Part shown: piece by piece, positions 36,227 to 44,721 of the stretch
How positions within the stretch are numbered: the stretch's first letter is position 1
Layout of the letters: each line of letters starts with the position of its first letter
Origin: Rhizobium sp. ZPR4
GTDB lineage: Bacteria > Pseudomonadota > Alphaproteobacteria > Rhizobiales > Rhizobiaceae
Length of the DNA stretch: 64,000 nt
Direction: 5' to 3'
NCBI RefSeq assembly: GCF_040215725.1
Contig: NZ_CP157969.1
Coordinates: forward strand, 434,001 to 498,000
Position numbers and translations under genes: made by a program
The notes under the pieces: model-generated
Database searches by the model: none
Told to the model about the DNA's origin: nothing
Seen by the model: the letters and a program-made list of their open reading frames with translations, nothing else

Positions 36227-37362
36227 CGAGGAGTGTCTCCTGGCTGTTGTGCTGGAACGGTCGAAATACGAATGCGGGCGGCCATGTTCGGCATGGTACC
36301 GTCGGGTGGATTGACGAGCGCAAGGCGCAGCGTGATCGTGCCTTTCTCCGCCGAGGCGACCGGCCATAGCTGCAGGATCTCGATCGCGAAAGGCTTGTCC
36401 GGGAAGCCGTCGAGGACAGCCTCGCCGCGAAGGCCAGGTCGAAGCTCGCCGATATTGGTCTCGGCCACGTCGGCTTCGATCACCAGGCTCCTGGTATCGG
36501 TAATCGTCAGCAGGCTTTCGTTTTCCTTGATACTGTCCACACGGGCCAGTACCCGGCTGCCGACACGGGCGTCGAGCCGCGTCACCGTGCCCGAGATCGG
36601 GGCTCTGACGGTCAACGCATCAACATGCTCTTGCGCGATCTTCACGCCGAGTTGGGCCCTGGTATAACTTTGACGTGCCTGATCGACCGCATTCAGCGCC
36701 GTATCTCTGGCTGTTTGCGCCTCCTCGACGGACTGGATCGAGACAGCGCTCTTTGCAGAGAGCGTCGCATTGCGTTGCAGCGAGCTGTCGGCCTGCTTGA
36801 GCGCCAGGATCTTTCCGTCAAGGACAAGCTTGGTGGCATCGCTGTCAGCCTTGGCTTGCTCCCGTGAGAAATCAGCGCTGACGTCATCGATTTTAACGAT
36901 GACCTGCCCGGCTTCGACGCGATCGCCGATACTGACGCCAACCGATGCGATCTCTCCCTCATATTTGGAAAAGACCGTCACGATGCGCGGTGCGACGACG
37001 AAACCGGACCCGGTTATCTCGGGCGCTGATGCCGGTTTGGGCGAATTGGCGGAAGGGATGGGCGAACCAATACCGGAAGCCGCTTGGATGGATGAAACAC
37101 TTGGTTTGTCGTCGATTTGCGCCATGCCCGGCGGCGGCGTGATTTCCGGCGACGATTGCAGTGCCGCTTTGATACGAGGTGCAATATCCGGCCAGAAGAA
37201 AGCGACCGCGATCGCGCTGACGCCAAGGGCGAGCATGGCACTTGAGAGGACAAGCCGCCAGCTCTTCTTGACCGGCGGCTCCACCGTTTGGAACGAAGGC
37301 TCAAGAGACAATGACCTGAGCGTTTCGGCGAGTTTGCGATTTTGTTCGGTGTTCGTGTTCAT
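36223..37362 (-). CDS. HlyD/RND-type periplasmic adaptor of the ABC exporter
   Basis: A 379-residue membrane-fusion protein with one N-terminal membrane helix (LVLSSAMLALGVSAIAVAFF), a Pro/Ser-rich spacer, a split lipoyl-like domain (SKYEGEIASVGVSIGDRVEA ... LTVRAPISGTVTRLDARVG), a coiled-coil hairpin between them (about 165-245) and a C-terminal beta-barrel. First gene of the leftward export operon. It would link the inner-membrane ABC exporter to the periplasm or an outer-membrane channel; no TolC-type gene is present here. Confidence 0.9.
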   Translation of the reverse strand: MNTNTEQNRKLAETLRSLSLEPSFQTVEPPVKKSWRLVLSSAMLALGVSAIAVAFFWPDIAPRIKAALQSSPEITPPPGMAQIDDKPSVSSIQAASGIGSPIPSANSPKPASAPEITGSGFVVAPRIVTVFSKYEGEIASVGVSIGDRVEAGQVIVKIDDVSADFSREQAKADSDATKLVLDGKILALKQADSSLQRNATLSAKSAVSIQSVEEAQTARDTALNAVDQARQSYTRAQLGVKIAQEHVDALTVRAPISGTVTRLDARVGSRVLARVDSIKENESLLTITDTRSLVIEADVAETNIGELRPGLRGEAVLDGFPDKPFAIEILQLWPVASAEKGTITLRLALVNPPDGTMPNMAARIRISTVPAQQPGDTPR

Positions 37363-37782
37363 GCCGCCAACAAGAACAGGACGCGCAAAAACTCGACCTC
37401 AAACGCATTCCAGCTCGTACACGATCGCGATCTGGTACTTTTTTGCCCCCTAATGCCCCGAACCGGTCTTCTTGCGCCAGTCCAGAGGCGCAATCTCCGT
37501 TACACGGCGAAATTCACGGTTGAAATCGGACTTGGTCTGAAAGACCACCGCACACATCACCTCGATCGCGGATTTTTCCGTTTCTCCGGTTTCAGATCGA
37601 TCCTTTCCACGCAAACGCCCGCCCCCATCTGGTGCCCGGAACTGAACAGCGTTTCAGAAAAACGAAATTGCTCAACTGACATTCAAGGAAGATGGTTGTT
37701 GTCGGAGGCTCGGCCCGGACAGGGTCTGAGAGGAGTGATCTGTGACCAGACGGGGAACGATCTCGCGGTCGAGGGGAGGCAT
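37363..37782. other. Divergent intergenic region between exporter and sugar importer operons
   Basis: About 420 bases holding the promoters of two divergent operons and a decayed AraC fragment (37450-37580). GAGGGGAGG at 37771-37779 is the ribosome site of the importer's first gene. Confidence 0.5.
37450..37580 (-). pseudogene. C-terminal remnant of an AraC-family regulator
   Basis: A minus-strand frame ending at TAG (37452-37450) reads EKSAIEVMCAVVFQTKS, then DFNREFRRVTEIAPLDWRKK. This is the second helix-turn-helix and closing motif of an AraC-type DNA-binding domain (F-T-S-FNREFRRVT--P--WR). No upstream domain or start is visible, so only the last ~45 residues' worth survives. It may be the remains of a regulator of the adjacent importer, now replaced by the LysR gene at the far end. 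Confidence 0.65.
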
Positions 37783-38799
37783 ATGGTGAGCGGCAGCAAG
37801 AGCGCCGGCACGACGAGCGGCGGTACGCCTAAGAAGCCTATCAAGCTGAGCCAGGAAGCCGTTGTTGTCGGCATTTCGATCTTATTGTTTTTGATTTTCT
37901 CCATCAGCCTCAACAACTTTCTGTCAGAAGGCAACATCGTCGCCCTCCTGAAGAATGTATCCATCCTCGGCACGCTGGCGGTGGGCATGGGGTTTGTCGT
38001 GGTCGGGCGCGGCATCGACCTGACCATGGTCGCCGTCATGGTCGTCGGCGTCGCATTCAGCATCTGGATTTCGTCCTGGGGCATCGATTTCACGCTGGCG
38101 GTCCTGATAGGCGCGGTGCTTGTCGCCTTGATCGGCCTCTTTACCGGCATCATGATAGCCTTTGCCGACATCCCTCCGATCTTCGCGACGCTCGCCATCG
38201 CTTCCTCCGTCTATGGTTCGGGCCGGATCGTCTTTGCCTCCGACGTGCTTTATGCACCCAACAATATCGCCTGGCTGAAATGGATCGGATCCGGAGCGGT
38301 ATTTGGGATTCCGGCTTCTGTCGTCATCTTCGGCGCGGTGACGGCGATCATGGGCCTGTTTCTCAGGAAAACACGCTTCGGGCGGCTGGTCTACGCGACC
38401 GGCGACAATCCGAGCGCGGCGCGCAACATGGGTCTGCCGACACGACCGATCATCGTTACGCAATATGTCATCAGTGCGCTGATTGCCTTTACCGCTGGCC
38501 TGATCATGACGGGCCTTGTGACCGGCATCAACACCCGCCTCTACAATTCCAGCCTGATCTACGATGTGCTTCTGGTGGTTGTGCTTGGCGGCATCGGCCT
38601 GTCCGGCGGGCAAGGCGGGGTGCGCAACGTCATTGTCGGCACGATCTTGGTCGGCATTCTCACCAATGGCATGACGATCCTGAACTTCAGCTACACCAGC
38701 CAGAACCTCATAAAGAGCATCATTCTGCTAAGTGCGCTTGCCATCGATGCGATCATCAATCCACGGGATGAGCAGACCTCGCAAAGCGGGGATATCTAA
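37783..38799 (+). CDS. Sugar ABC transporter permease (RbsC type)
   Basis: A 338-residue inner-membrane permease. Family core: GMGFVVVGRGIDLTMVAVMV; late motif: VVLGGIGLSGGQGGVRNVIV. The polar N-terminal ~35 residues lie in the cytoplasm. The start is fixed by GAGGGGAGG at correct spacing; the open frame upstream to 37342 is non-coding. First gene of the propeller-containing importer operon and the probable partner of the permease-propeller fusion two genes on. Confidence 0.92.
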   Translation: MVSGSKSAGTTSGGTPKKPIKLSQEAVVVGISILLFLIFSISLNNFLSEGNIVALLKNVSILGTLAVGMGFVVVGRGIDLTMVAVMVVGVAFSIWISSWGIDFTLAVLIGAVLVALIGLFTGIMIAFADIPPIFATLAIASSVYGSGRIVFASDVLYAPNNIAWLKWIGSGAVFGIPASVVIFGAVTAIMGLFLRKTRFGRLVYATGDNPSAARNMGLPTRPIIVTQYVISALIAFTAGLIMTGLVTGINTRLYNSSLIYDVLLVVVLGGIGLSGGQGGVRNVIVGTILVGILTNGMTILNFSYTSQNLIKSIILLSALAIDAIINPRDEQTSQSGDI

Positions 38800-38829
38800 A
38801 ATCTCGAGACGTCCAATAGGGAGGAAACT

Positions 38830-39849
38830 ATGACGGTTCTCAAGAAAATACTGATGGTCGTCGGCCTCAGCGCCGCCGCACTCTTCACGGCCTCTACCAT
38901 CACGTCGGCGCAGGAGACCGACCAGGTCGGTCGCCAAGCCTATATCGACTCGATGAAAGGCAAGAAGGTCATCTTCGTGCCGATCTCTCAAGGGTTCGAT
39001 CTCAACCAGGCCTGGGTCGCCGTCTGGCAGCGGCACGCCGCCCGCTACGGCTTCAAGCTTGAAGTGCGTGACCCCAATGGCGACACCAATGCCGGTATTC
39101 GCGCCATGCAGGGTGCGATCGCCGAAAAGCCGGACCTGCTCATCGTTCAAAATCCCGATGTGCAGACCTATGCCCGCCTGCTCAAGCAAGCGCAACAAGC
39201 CGGCATCAAGGTGCTGCAGGTCAACATGCAATCAGCGACCCAGACCGACAGCTATGTCGGCAATGACTGGATCGAAATGGGCAAGCTGGAGATGACGGAG
39301 CTCGCCAAGGCCTGCACCGGTCCCAAGGCGCCGTCGCACAAGGTCGTCTGGCTCGCAGGCGTGCAGACCGGAGCCGCCAACATCTTCATGCGCACCGGTA
39401 TAGACGAAATCCTGAAGCAATATCCCGAACTGCAACTCGTCTCCGACCAGCCTGCCGATTATTCCAGCGAAAAGGCCCGCCAGATCACTGAGACCGTTTT
39501 GCAGCAGCATCCTGATCTTTGTGGGATCATGGGCATCTGGGACAACGCCGAGGTCGGCGCGGGTGCTGCGGTCGCCGCAGCCGGCAAGCAGGACCAGGTC
39601 ACGATCGTCACCAACGGTGCCGGCAGCGATACCGGCTGCCAAAGCATCAAGAACGGCCTTCTGGACGTGATCTACAATTTCAACGCGCCGATCCAGGGCG
39701 AAATCGCTGCCCAGCAGATTTCCGAACTTTTGCAGCATCCTGATCGCCAGGCCGGCAGTGAAAAGACGATCTTCTTCGGGCCGATAACCCGCGTCGACAA
39801 AACCAACGCAAGCGGCCGAAACTGCTGGAAGCTCGACGAGCTCAAGTAA
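38830..39849 (+). CDS. Sugar ABC transporter periplasmic binding protein
   Basis: A 339-residue exported receptor of the ribose-binding type. The signal peptide covers about residues 1-27 (ends TITSAQE). Core blocks are KVIFVPISQGFDLNQAWVAV, IRAMQGAIAEKPDLLIVQNP and CGIMGIWDNAEVGAGAAVAA. GGGAGGAAA precedes the ATG. Cys residues at CTGPK, LCGI, GCQS and NCWK could pair. Ligand unknown; the operon's propeller domains and dehydrogenases point to a lactone, sugar acid or polyol. Confidence 0.92.
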   Translation: MTVLKKILMVVGLSAAALFTASTITSAQETDQVGRQAYIDSMKGKKVIFVPISQGFDLNQAWVAVWQRHAARYGFKLEVRDPNGDTNAGIRAMQGAIAEKPDLLIVQNPDVQTYARLLKQAQQAGIKVLQVNMQSATQTDSYVGNDWIEMGKLEMTELAKACTGPKAPSHKVVWLAGVQTGAANIFMRTGIDEILKQYPELQLVSDQPADYSSEKARQITETVLQQHPDLCGIMGIWDNAEVGAGAAVAAAGKQDQVTIVTNGAGSDTGCQSIKNGLLDVIYNFNAPIQGEIAAQQISELLQHPDRQAGSEKTIFFGPITRVDKTNASGRNCWKLDELK

Positions 39850-39861
39850 CGGAACGAACAG

Positions 39862-41979
39862 ATGAGCATGGCTGAAAGCCTGATACGATTGCGCTATCGC
39901 GTCCTCCCCGACCATGTGGTCGGGGAAATCCTCGCGAAGAAATGGATCGACAGCGTCATTCCCTTTTTCGCGCTGATCCTGCTGTGTGCAATTTTTGGGT
40001 CGATCGTCCCGGGATTCTTCGACGTTGCGACATTGACCAATCTCAGCGGCCAAACCGCTGAACTGGGTCTAATCGTGCTCGGGCTGACGATCGTTATGAT
40101 ATCGGGCGGCATCGATCTTTCAATCGGATCGACCTTCGCCCTCACCGTCCTGGCCGCGCTCTATGGCATGAATGTCGCCCAATGGAGCTTCGGTGTCGGG
40201 CTTGCCGCCACCTTGGCCGTCGGCGCGACCTGCGGGGCGATCAATGCCTTCATGGTGGGCATTCTGCGGATGCGCGCCTTCCTGACTACGCTCGTCACGC
40301 TGATCATCTTTCGCTCGACCTTTGAGATCATCTTTCCGCAGGTGTCGACGGCGTTGGTGACCAGCTCTCCGGATTCGCCACTCTACGACTATCTGGGCCT
40401 TGGTCACATCGGCGGCATACCCGTGTCCTTCGCCTTCTTTGTCATCGTCGCGATCATCCTGCACATCGTGCTGTCGCGCGGCCGCTACGGCTGGCGGCTA
40501 TTCGCCGTCGGCGGCGCTCGTCGATCGGCCTACAATGCCGGCATCAACGTGCGCTTGACCGTGTTCAGCGCCTACGTGGTCTGCTCCGTGTTCGTCGCGC
40601 TCGCCGCCTTCCTGTTCTGCGCCCGCATCGGCAGTGCAGCCTCCGACATTGGCTCCGGCCTCGAACTCCAGGCGCTGACCGCCACCGTCCTCGGCGGCAT
40701 TTCCCTCGGTGGCGGACGCGGCTCGGTGGCGAAGGCCCTGATGGGTGTCGTTTTCGTCCTCGTCCTCTCCAACAGCCTGCTGACGCTTGCCGTACCCGGC
40801 CCGGTCAACGACCTGACCCTGGGCTTCGTGCTGCTTGCCTCGGTCTTCCTCGATGTCCGATGGGTCAAAAATCGCCATAAGATCTTGCGTAGCGTCTATA
40901 TCTCGCCCACCTTTGCCAAGATGCCGGAGGCGGTTTCCACCGCCCCGGGCATGCCGATGGCGGTCAATGATCGCCTGAAGGATGTCGGCGTGATCGGACT
41001 TGGCATCCTTGACGGCGCCGAGGACGTGATCTTCGACCGGGAAGACCGGCTCTATACCGGAAGCCGCCAAGGCGAGATCCTGCGCTTTTATCCGCCCGAC
41101 TATACCCGCCGTGAGGTCTTTGCCCATATCGGCGGGGCACCGCTCGGCATGGCCTTCGACCGGCAGGGCAATCTCGTCGTCTGCGTCGCCGGCATGGGCC
41201 TTTATCAGGTGTCTCCGGCCGGCGAAGCGAAGCTTCTCACGGCCGAGACAAATCGCAGCCTGACATCGGTCGTCGACGACAGCACGATGAAACTCGCCGA
41301 CGACTGCGACATCCTTCCCGATGGGCGGATCGTATTTTCCGAAGCGACCGTGCGCTTTGAAATGCACGACTGGTACGCCGATGCGCTTGAAAGCCGCGGC
41401 AACGGCCGCATCATCGTTCACGATCCGGCAAGCGGCGTTACCCGGACATTGATTTCCAACCTCGTATTCCCGAACGGCGTCTGCACATCCTTCGACGGAC
41501 AATCGGTCCTCTTCGCCGAAAGCTGGGCGTGCCGCATCAACCGCTATTATTTCACCGGACCCAAGGCCGGCAAGCTCGAACGGGTGATTGAGGGCCTGCC
41601 AGGCTATCCGGACAACATAAACCGCGCGTCCGACGGCACTTATTGGCTGGCATTGATGGGCATGCGGACACCCGCGCTCGATCTGTCGCTGGAAATGCCC
41701 GGCTTTCGCCGGCGGATGGCACGGCGCGTGTCCGAAGACGCCTGGCTGATGCCCAATCTCAACACCGGCTGCGTGCTGCGTTTTAATGAAAAAGGCGAAA
41801 TCCTCGAAAGCTTCTGGGATCAGACGGGCGAAAAGCATCCGATGATTACGTCGATGCGCGAGCACAAGGGCATGCTTTATCTCTGCGGCATCTTCAATAA
41901 CCGCATGGGTACGCTCCCGCTGCCGGGAGCTGACAAGACCTGGTTCAGTACCGATTCCTACTGGGGCAAACCGGCATGA
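39862..41979 (+). CDS. Sugar ABC permease fused to a strictosidine-synthase/SMP-30-like beta-propeller
   Basis: A 705-residue fusion. Residues 1-340 are an RbsC-type permease (IVMISGGIDLSIGSTFALTV; TATVLGGISLGGGRGSVAKA). Residues ~370-705 are a six-bladed propeller of the strictosidine-synthase-like/SMP-30 group, whose members include lactonases and arylesterases. Predicted metal ligands are present: E387 (GAEDVIFD), D480/D481 (ADDCDILPDG), N538 (FPNGV) and D584/N585 (GYPDNI). The single open frame has no stop or restart at the junction, so the fusion looks real. The permease C-terminus in this family is normally cytoplasmic, placing the propeller inside the cell (inference). It overlaps the next gene by 4 bases. 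Confidence 0.9.
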   Translation: MSMAESLIRLRYRVLPDHVVGEILAKKWIDSVIPFFALILLCAIFGSIVPGFFDVATLTNLSGQTAELGLIVLGLTIVMISGGIDLSIGSTFALTVLAALYGMNVAQWSFGVGLAATLAVGATCGAINAFMVGILRMRAFLTTLVTLIIFRSTFEIIFPQVSTALVTSSPDSPLYDYLGLGHIGGIPVSFAFFVIVAIILHIVLSRGRYGWRLFAVGGARRSAYNAGINVRLTVFSAYVVCSVFVALAAFLFCARIGSAASDIGSGLELQALTATVLGGISLGGGRGSVAKALMGVVFVLVLSNSLLTLAVPGPVNDLTLGFVLLASVFLDVRWVKNRHKILRSVYISPTFAKMPEAVSTAPGMPMAVNDRLKDVGVIGLGILDGAEDVIFDREDRLYTGSRQGEILRFYPPDYTRREVFAHIGGAPLGMAFDRQGNLVVCVAGMGLYQVSPAGEAKLLTAETNRSLTSVVDDSTMKLADDCDILPDGRIVFSEATVRFEMHDWYADALESRGNGRIIVHDPASGVTRTLISNLVFPNGVCTSFDGQSVLFAESWACRINRYYFTGPKAGKLERVIEGLPGYPDNINRASDGTYWLALMGMRTPALDLSLEMPGFRRRMARRVSEDAWLMPNLNTGCVLRFNEKGEILESFWDQTGEKHPMITSMREHKGMLYLCGIFNNRMGTLPLPGADKTWFSTDSYWGKPA

Positions 41980-43070
41980 GACCATTCGGAGAATTCCTCG
42001 ACCGCTTCCTGGGCCGCGGCGCCTGGGCCGTCACCGTCCCGACTTTCGACGGACCACTTTTACCGAACCAGAAGCTGGAAGAGGCAGAGACGCTTGCGCT
42101 GCTCGAAGCAGCGGACAACCTGATATCGACACCCAAGGGCATTCTCGTTTCGAGCGGCAAGCGCCTCCTGCGCATCCAGCCCAATGGCGGTATGGAGGAG
42201 GTTGCCAGCTTTCCTCAGGATATCACGGCGCTCGCCACGGCGCGCGGCATGACGGCAGTCGCACTCGATGGCGAAGGCGTCGCTATCCGTGGCGGCGCCC
42301 ATGACGGCGCGGCTTTCAAGAGCACGGCCAATGTAAACCTTAATTGCGTGACGGCGCTGACCTTCCTGAACAACGATACGTTGCTCGTCGCCAATGGCTC
42401 GACGACATCAGGCGTCTCCGGCTGGCGACGCGATCTCATGCAGAAGGGCTGTTCCGGCAGCCTTTTGAAGATCGATCTGGGCGCGCGCAAGGTCGATCTC
42501 GTAAAGTCGGATCTTGCCTGGCCGGCAGGCGTGGCGACAACCGGCTCCAACCGCATCTTCGTCAGCGAGGCATGGCGACACCGGGTCATATCGATCGATC
42601 TCGCTTCCGGACAGGTTGAAAACGCGCTCGAACACCTGCCCGCCTACCCGGCACGCATCGCCCCTGCCGTCGATGCAGGCTACTGGCTGACGTTTTATTC
42701 GACGCGCAACCAGCTGGTGGAATTCATTTTACGCGAGGATCGCTATCGCGAACGCATGCTGGCGGAGGTTCCTGAGGCGTTTTGGATGGCGCCGTCACTG
42801 AGTTCCTGGAGCTCTTACCAGGAACCAATGCAGGGCAGCCAGCTCAAGCAGATGGGCGTCCTTAAACCCTATGCCGTGACCCGCTCTTACGGGCTTGTTG
42901 TCAATTGCGACTCGCAGATGCGGCCGCTGGCGAGCTTTCATTCGCGCGCCGACGGCAAGGCGCACGGAACTGTGGCGGCCTGCGAACATGGCGACGACCT
43001 GATCGTGGCGTCGCGCGGCGGTTCCAAGGTCCTCAGGCTCTTCGGTGCGGCGAACGGGCAGCGAGGTTGA
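41976..43070 (+). CDS. Free-standing propeller protein related to the preceding fusion domain, metal site lost
   Basis: A 364-residue soluble protein without signal peptide. Its blocks align with the fused propeller upstream: AADNLISTPKG with GAEDVIFDRED, WPAGVAT with FPNGVCT, VSEAWRHRVISID with AESWACRINRYYF and LPAYPARIAPAVDAGYWLT with LPGYPDNINRASDGTYWLA. At every predicted metal-ligand place it differs: E to D47, D/D to N123/C124, N to A184 and D/N to A226/R227. It is therefore probably not a metal hydrolase and may bind or scaffold instead (inference). The start overlaps the previous stop by 4 bases. Confidence 0.85.
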   Translation: MRPFGEFLDRFLGRGAWAVTVPTFDGPLLPNQKLEEAETLALLEAADNLISTPKGILVSSGKRLLRIQPNGGMEEVASFPQDITALATARGMTAVALDGEGVAIRGGAHDGAAFKSTANVNLNCVTALTFLNNDTLLVANGSTTSGVSGWRRDLMQKGCSGSLLKIDLGARKVDLVKSDLAWPAGVATTGSNRIFVSEAWRHRVISIDLASGQVENALEHLPAYPARIAPAVDAGYWLTFYSTRNQLVEFILREDRYRERMLAEVPEAFWMAPSLSSWSSYQEPMQGSQLKQMGVLKPYAVTRSYGLVVNCDSQMRPLASFHSRADGKAHGTVAACEHGDDLIVASRGGSKVLRLFGAANGQRG

Positions 43071-43071
43071 C

Positions 43072-44565
43072 ATGGGCAACATCATCGAATTCACAAATGC
43101 GACCAAGACCTTCGGCGGCATAGCGGCCTTCCGCAATGTCGATTTCACGCTGGAGCCGGGTGAGATCCATGCGCTCCTTGGCGAAAACGGCGCGGGAAAG
43201 TCGACGCTGACCAAGGTGATGTCCGGGGTCTATCGCCTCAGCGAGGGTAAGCTCTCTTATGATGGCCGCGAGGTGGATTTCGGTTCGCCATCGGAAGCCC
43301 TGAAGGCGGGCATTGCCATGGTGTTCCAGGAAACCAACCTGGTGCCGGCAATGACCGTGGCGCAGAACCTCTATCTGGGCGAGGAAAAGCTATTCAACCG
43401 TCTGCGCGGCCTCAACATCCAGGCCCGGCAGTTCCTCGTCGGCATGGGGTTCCAGGTCGATCCGACCGCGCAGGTGAGCACGCTCGGCGCAGCCCATAAG
43501 CAGATGGTCGAAATCGCCCGCGCCGTGCATCACAAGGCGAAGGTCATCATTTTCGACGAGCCGACAGCGACGCTGACACCAGAGGAAAAGCGCCACTTCT
43601 TCAATCTTGTGGGCCGGCTGGTCAAAGCCGGGGTGGCGATAGTCTTCATCACCCATGCGCTCGAGGAAGCATTGCAGGTCGCCAACCGCATCACGGTGAT
43701 GCGCGACGGTGAAATCGTTGCCACCGGCAAGGCTGGAGATTTCAGCCGGAATTCCATCGTCCAGGCAATGGTGGGCCGCAACCTCTCCGAAACTCTGCAC
43801 GGATCGGCAAGGCGCGTTCCACGCAGCTATGGCGAAAAGGTCCTGTCGGTGGAGAATTTGTCCTGCGCCGGCCTGGTGCGGAACTCGTCCTTCTCCGTCT
43901 TCGCAGGCCAGGTCACCGGCATGTTCGGGCTTGTCGGCGCCGGCCGAACGGAGATGGCCAAAGTGATCTCCGGCGTGATGAAGCGGAACCTGTTTCATGG
44001 CGGCGAAATCCGGCTCTTCGGCAAGTCAGTGCGCTACCGCGTCCCGCGGCCGGCCATGCTCGACGGCATCGTCTATGTTACCGAGGACCGCAAGCTCGAT
44101 GGCTTCTTCGAGACGATGACCGGCGGCGAGAACCTGCAGATCGGTGAATTGTCCAATGGCGTCAACCCGTTCTCGATCGTCTCGCTGGCGCGAGCCAAGG
44201 AATTGGTCGCCGATTGGGGCGCTCGGCTTCGGCTCAAGCAAATCAACGATCAGGCGCGGATGATCGAGCTATCAGGCGGAAATCAGCAGAAGGTGGTGAT
44301 CGCCAAATCGCTGATCCAGAAACCGAAACTGATCATTTTCGACGAGCCGACGCGCGGCGTCGATGTCGGCGCCATTGTCGAGATTCATCAGCTGATCAGC
44401 GATCTCGCCGACAATGGCATGGCCGTCGTCGTCATCTCCTCCTACCTGCCGGAAATCATGGCCGTTTCCGATCGAATTCTCGTGGTCAAGCGCGGCCGTG
44501 TTGTCGAAGAAATGATGGCATCGGATGCCTCCGAAGAGAAAATCATGTTTGCAGCCGTTCATTGA
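43072..44565 (+). CDS. Sugar ABC transporter ATPase, two-domain
   Basis: A 497-residue ATPase. First half: Walker A GENGAGKS (about 37-44), weak signature LGAAHKQMVEIARAV and Walker B VIIFDEPTATL. Second half: degenerate Walker A GLVGAGRTE, full signature LSGGNQQKVVIAKSL and LIIFDEPTRGVDVG. This pattern is usual for the RbsA/MglA group. ATG 43072 is one base after the propeller gene stop; last gene of the operon. It powers the permease pair encoded at 37783 and 39862. Confidence 0.93.
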   Translation: MGNIIEFTNATKTFGGIAAFRNVDFTLEPGEIHALLGENGAGKSTLTKVMSGVYRLSEGKLSYDGREVDFGSPSEALKAGIAMVFQETNLVPAMTVAQNLYLGEEKLFNRLRGLNIQARQFLVGMGFQVDPTAQVSTLGAAHKQMVEIARAVHHKAKVIIFDEPTATLTPEEKRHFFNLVGRLVKAGVAIVFITHALEEALQVANRITVMRDGEIVATGKAGDFSRNSIVQAMVGRNLSETLHGSARRVPRSYGEKVLSVENLSCAGLVRNSSFSVFAGQVTGMFGLVGAGRTEMAKVISGVMKRNLFHGGEIRLFGKSVRYRVPRPAMLDGIVYVTEDRKLDGFFETMTGGENLQIGELSNGVNPFSIVSLARAKELVADWGARLRLKQINDQARMIELSGGNQQKVVIAKSLIQKPKLIIFDEPTRGVDVGAIVEIHQLISDLADNGMAVVVISSYLPEIMAVSDRILVVKRGRVVEEMMASDASEEKIMFAAVH

Positions 44566-44721
44566 TCCCCTCCCAATTCAGGCATCTCAATAGGTCGCTT
44601 GCGCCGAGCATCGCAGGCGGCTTTTTTCTACGGTCGATCTTGTCATGATCGCATGGCGGAATATGCTGACGTTCGGAGGGGTCGATCGGTATCGATCGGC
44701 GCAAGTGAGACCATAATAATC

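Noticed and set aside
40498..41985. 495-codon minus-strand frame opposite the permease-propeller fusion
   Set aside because: Shadow frame; the plus strand carries the clear motifs and coupled starts and stops.
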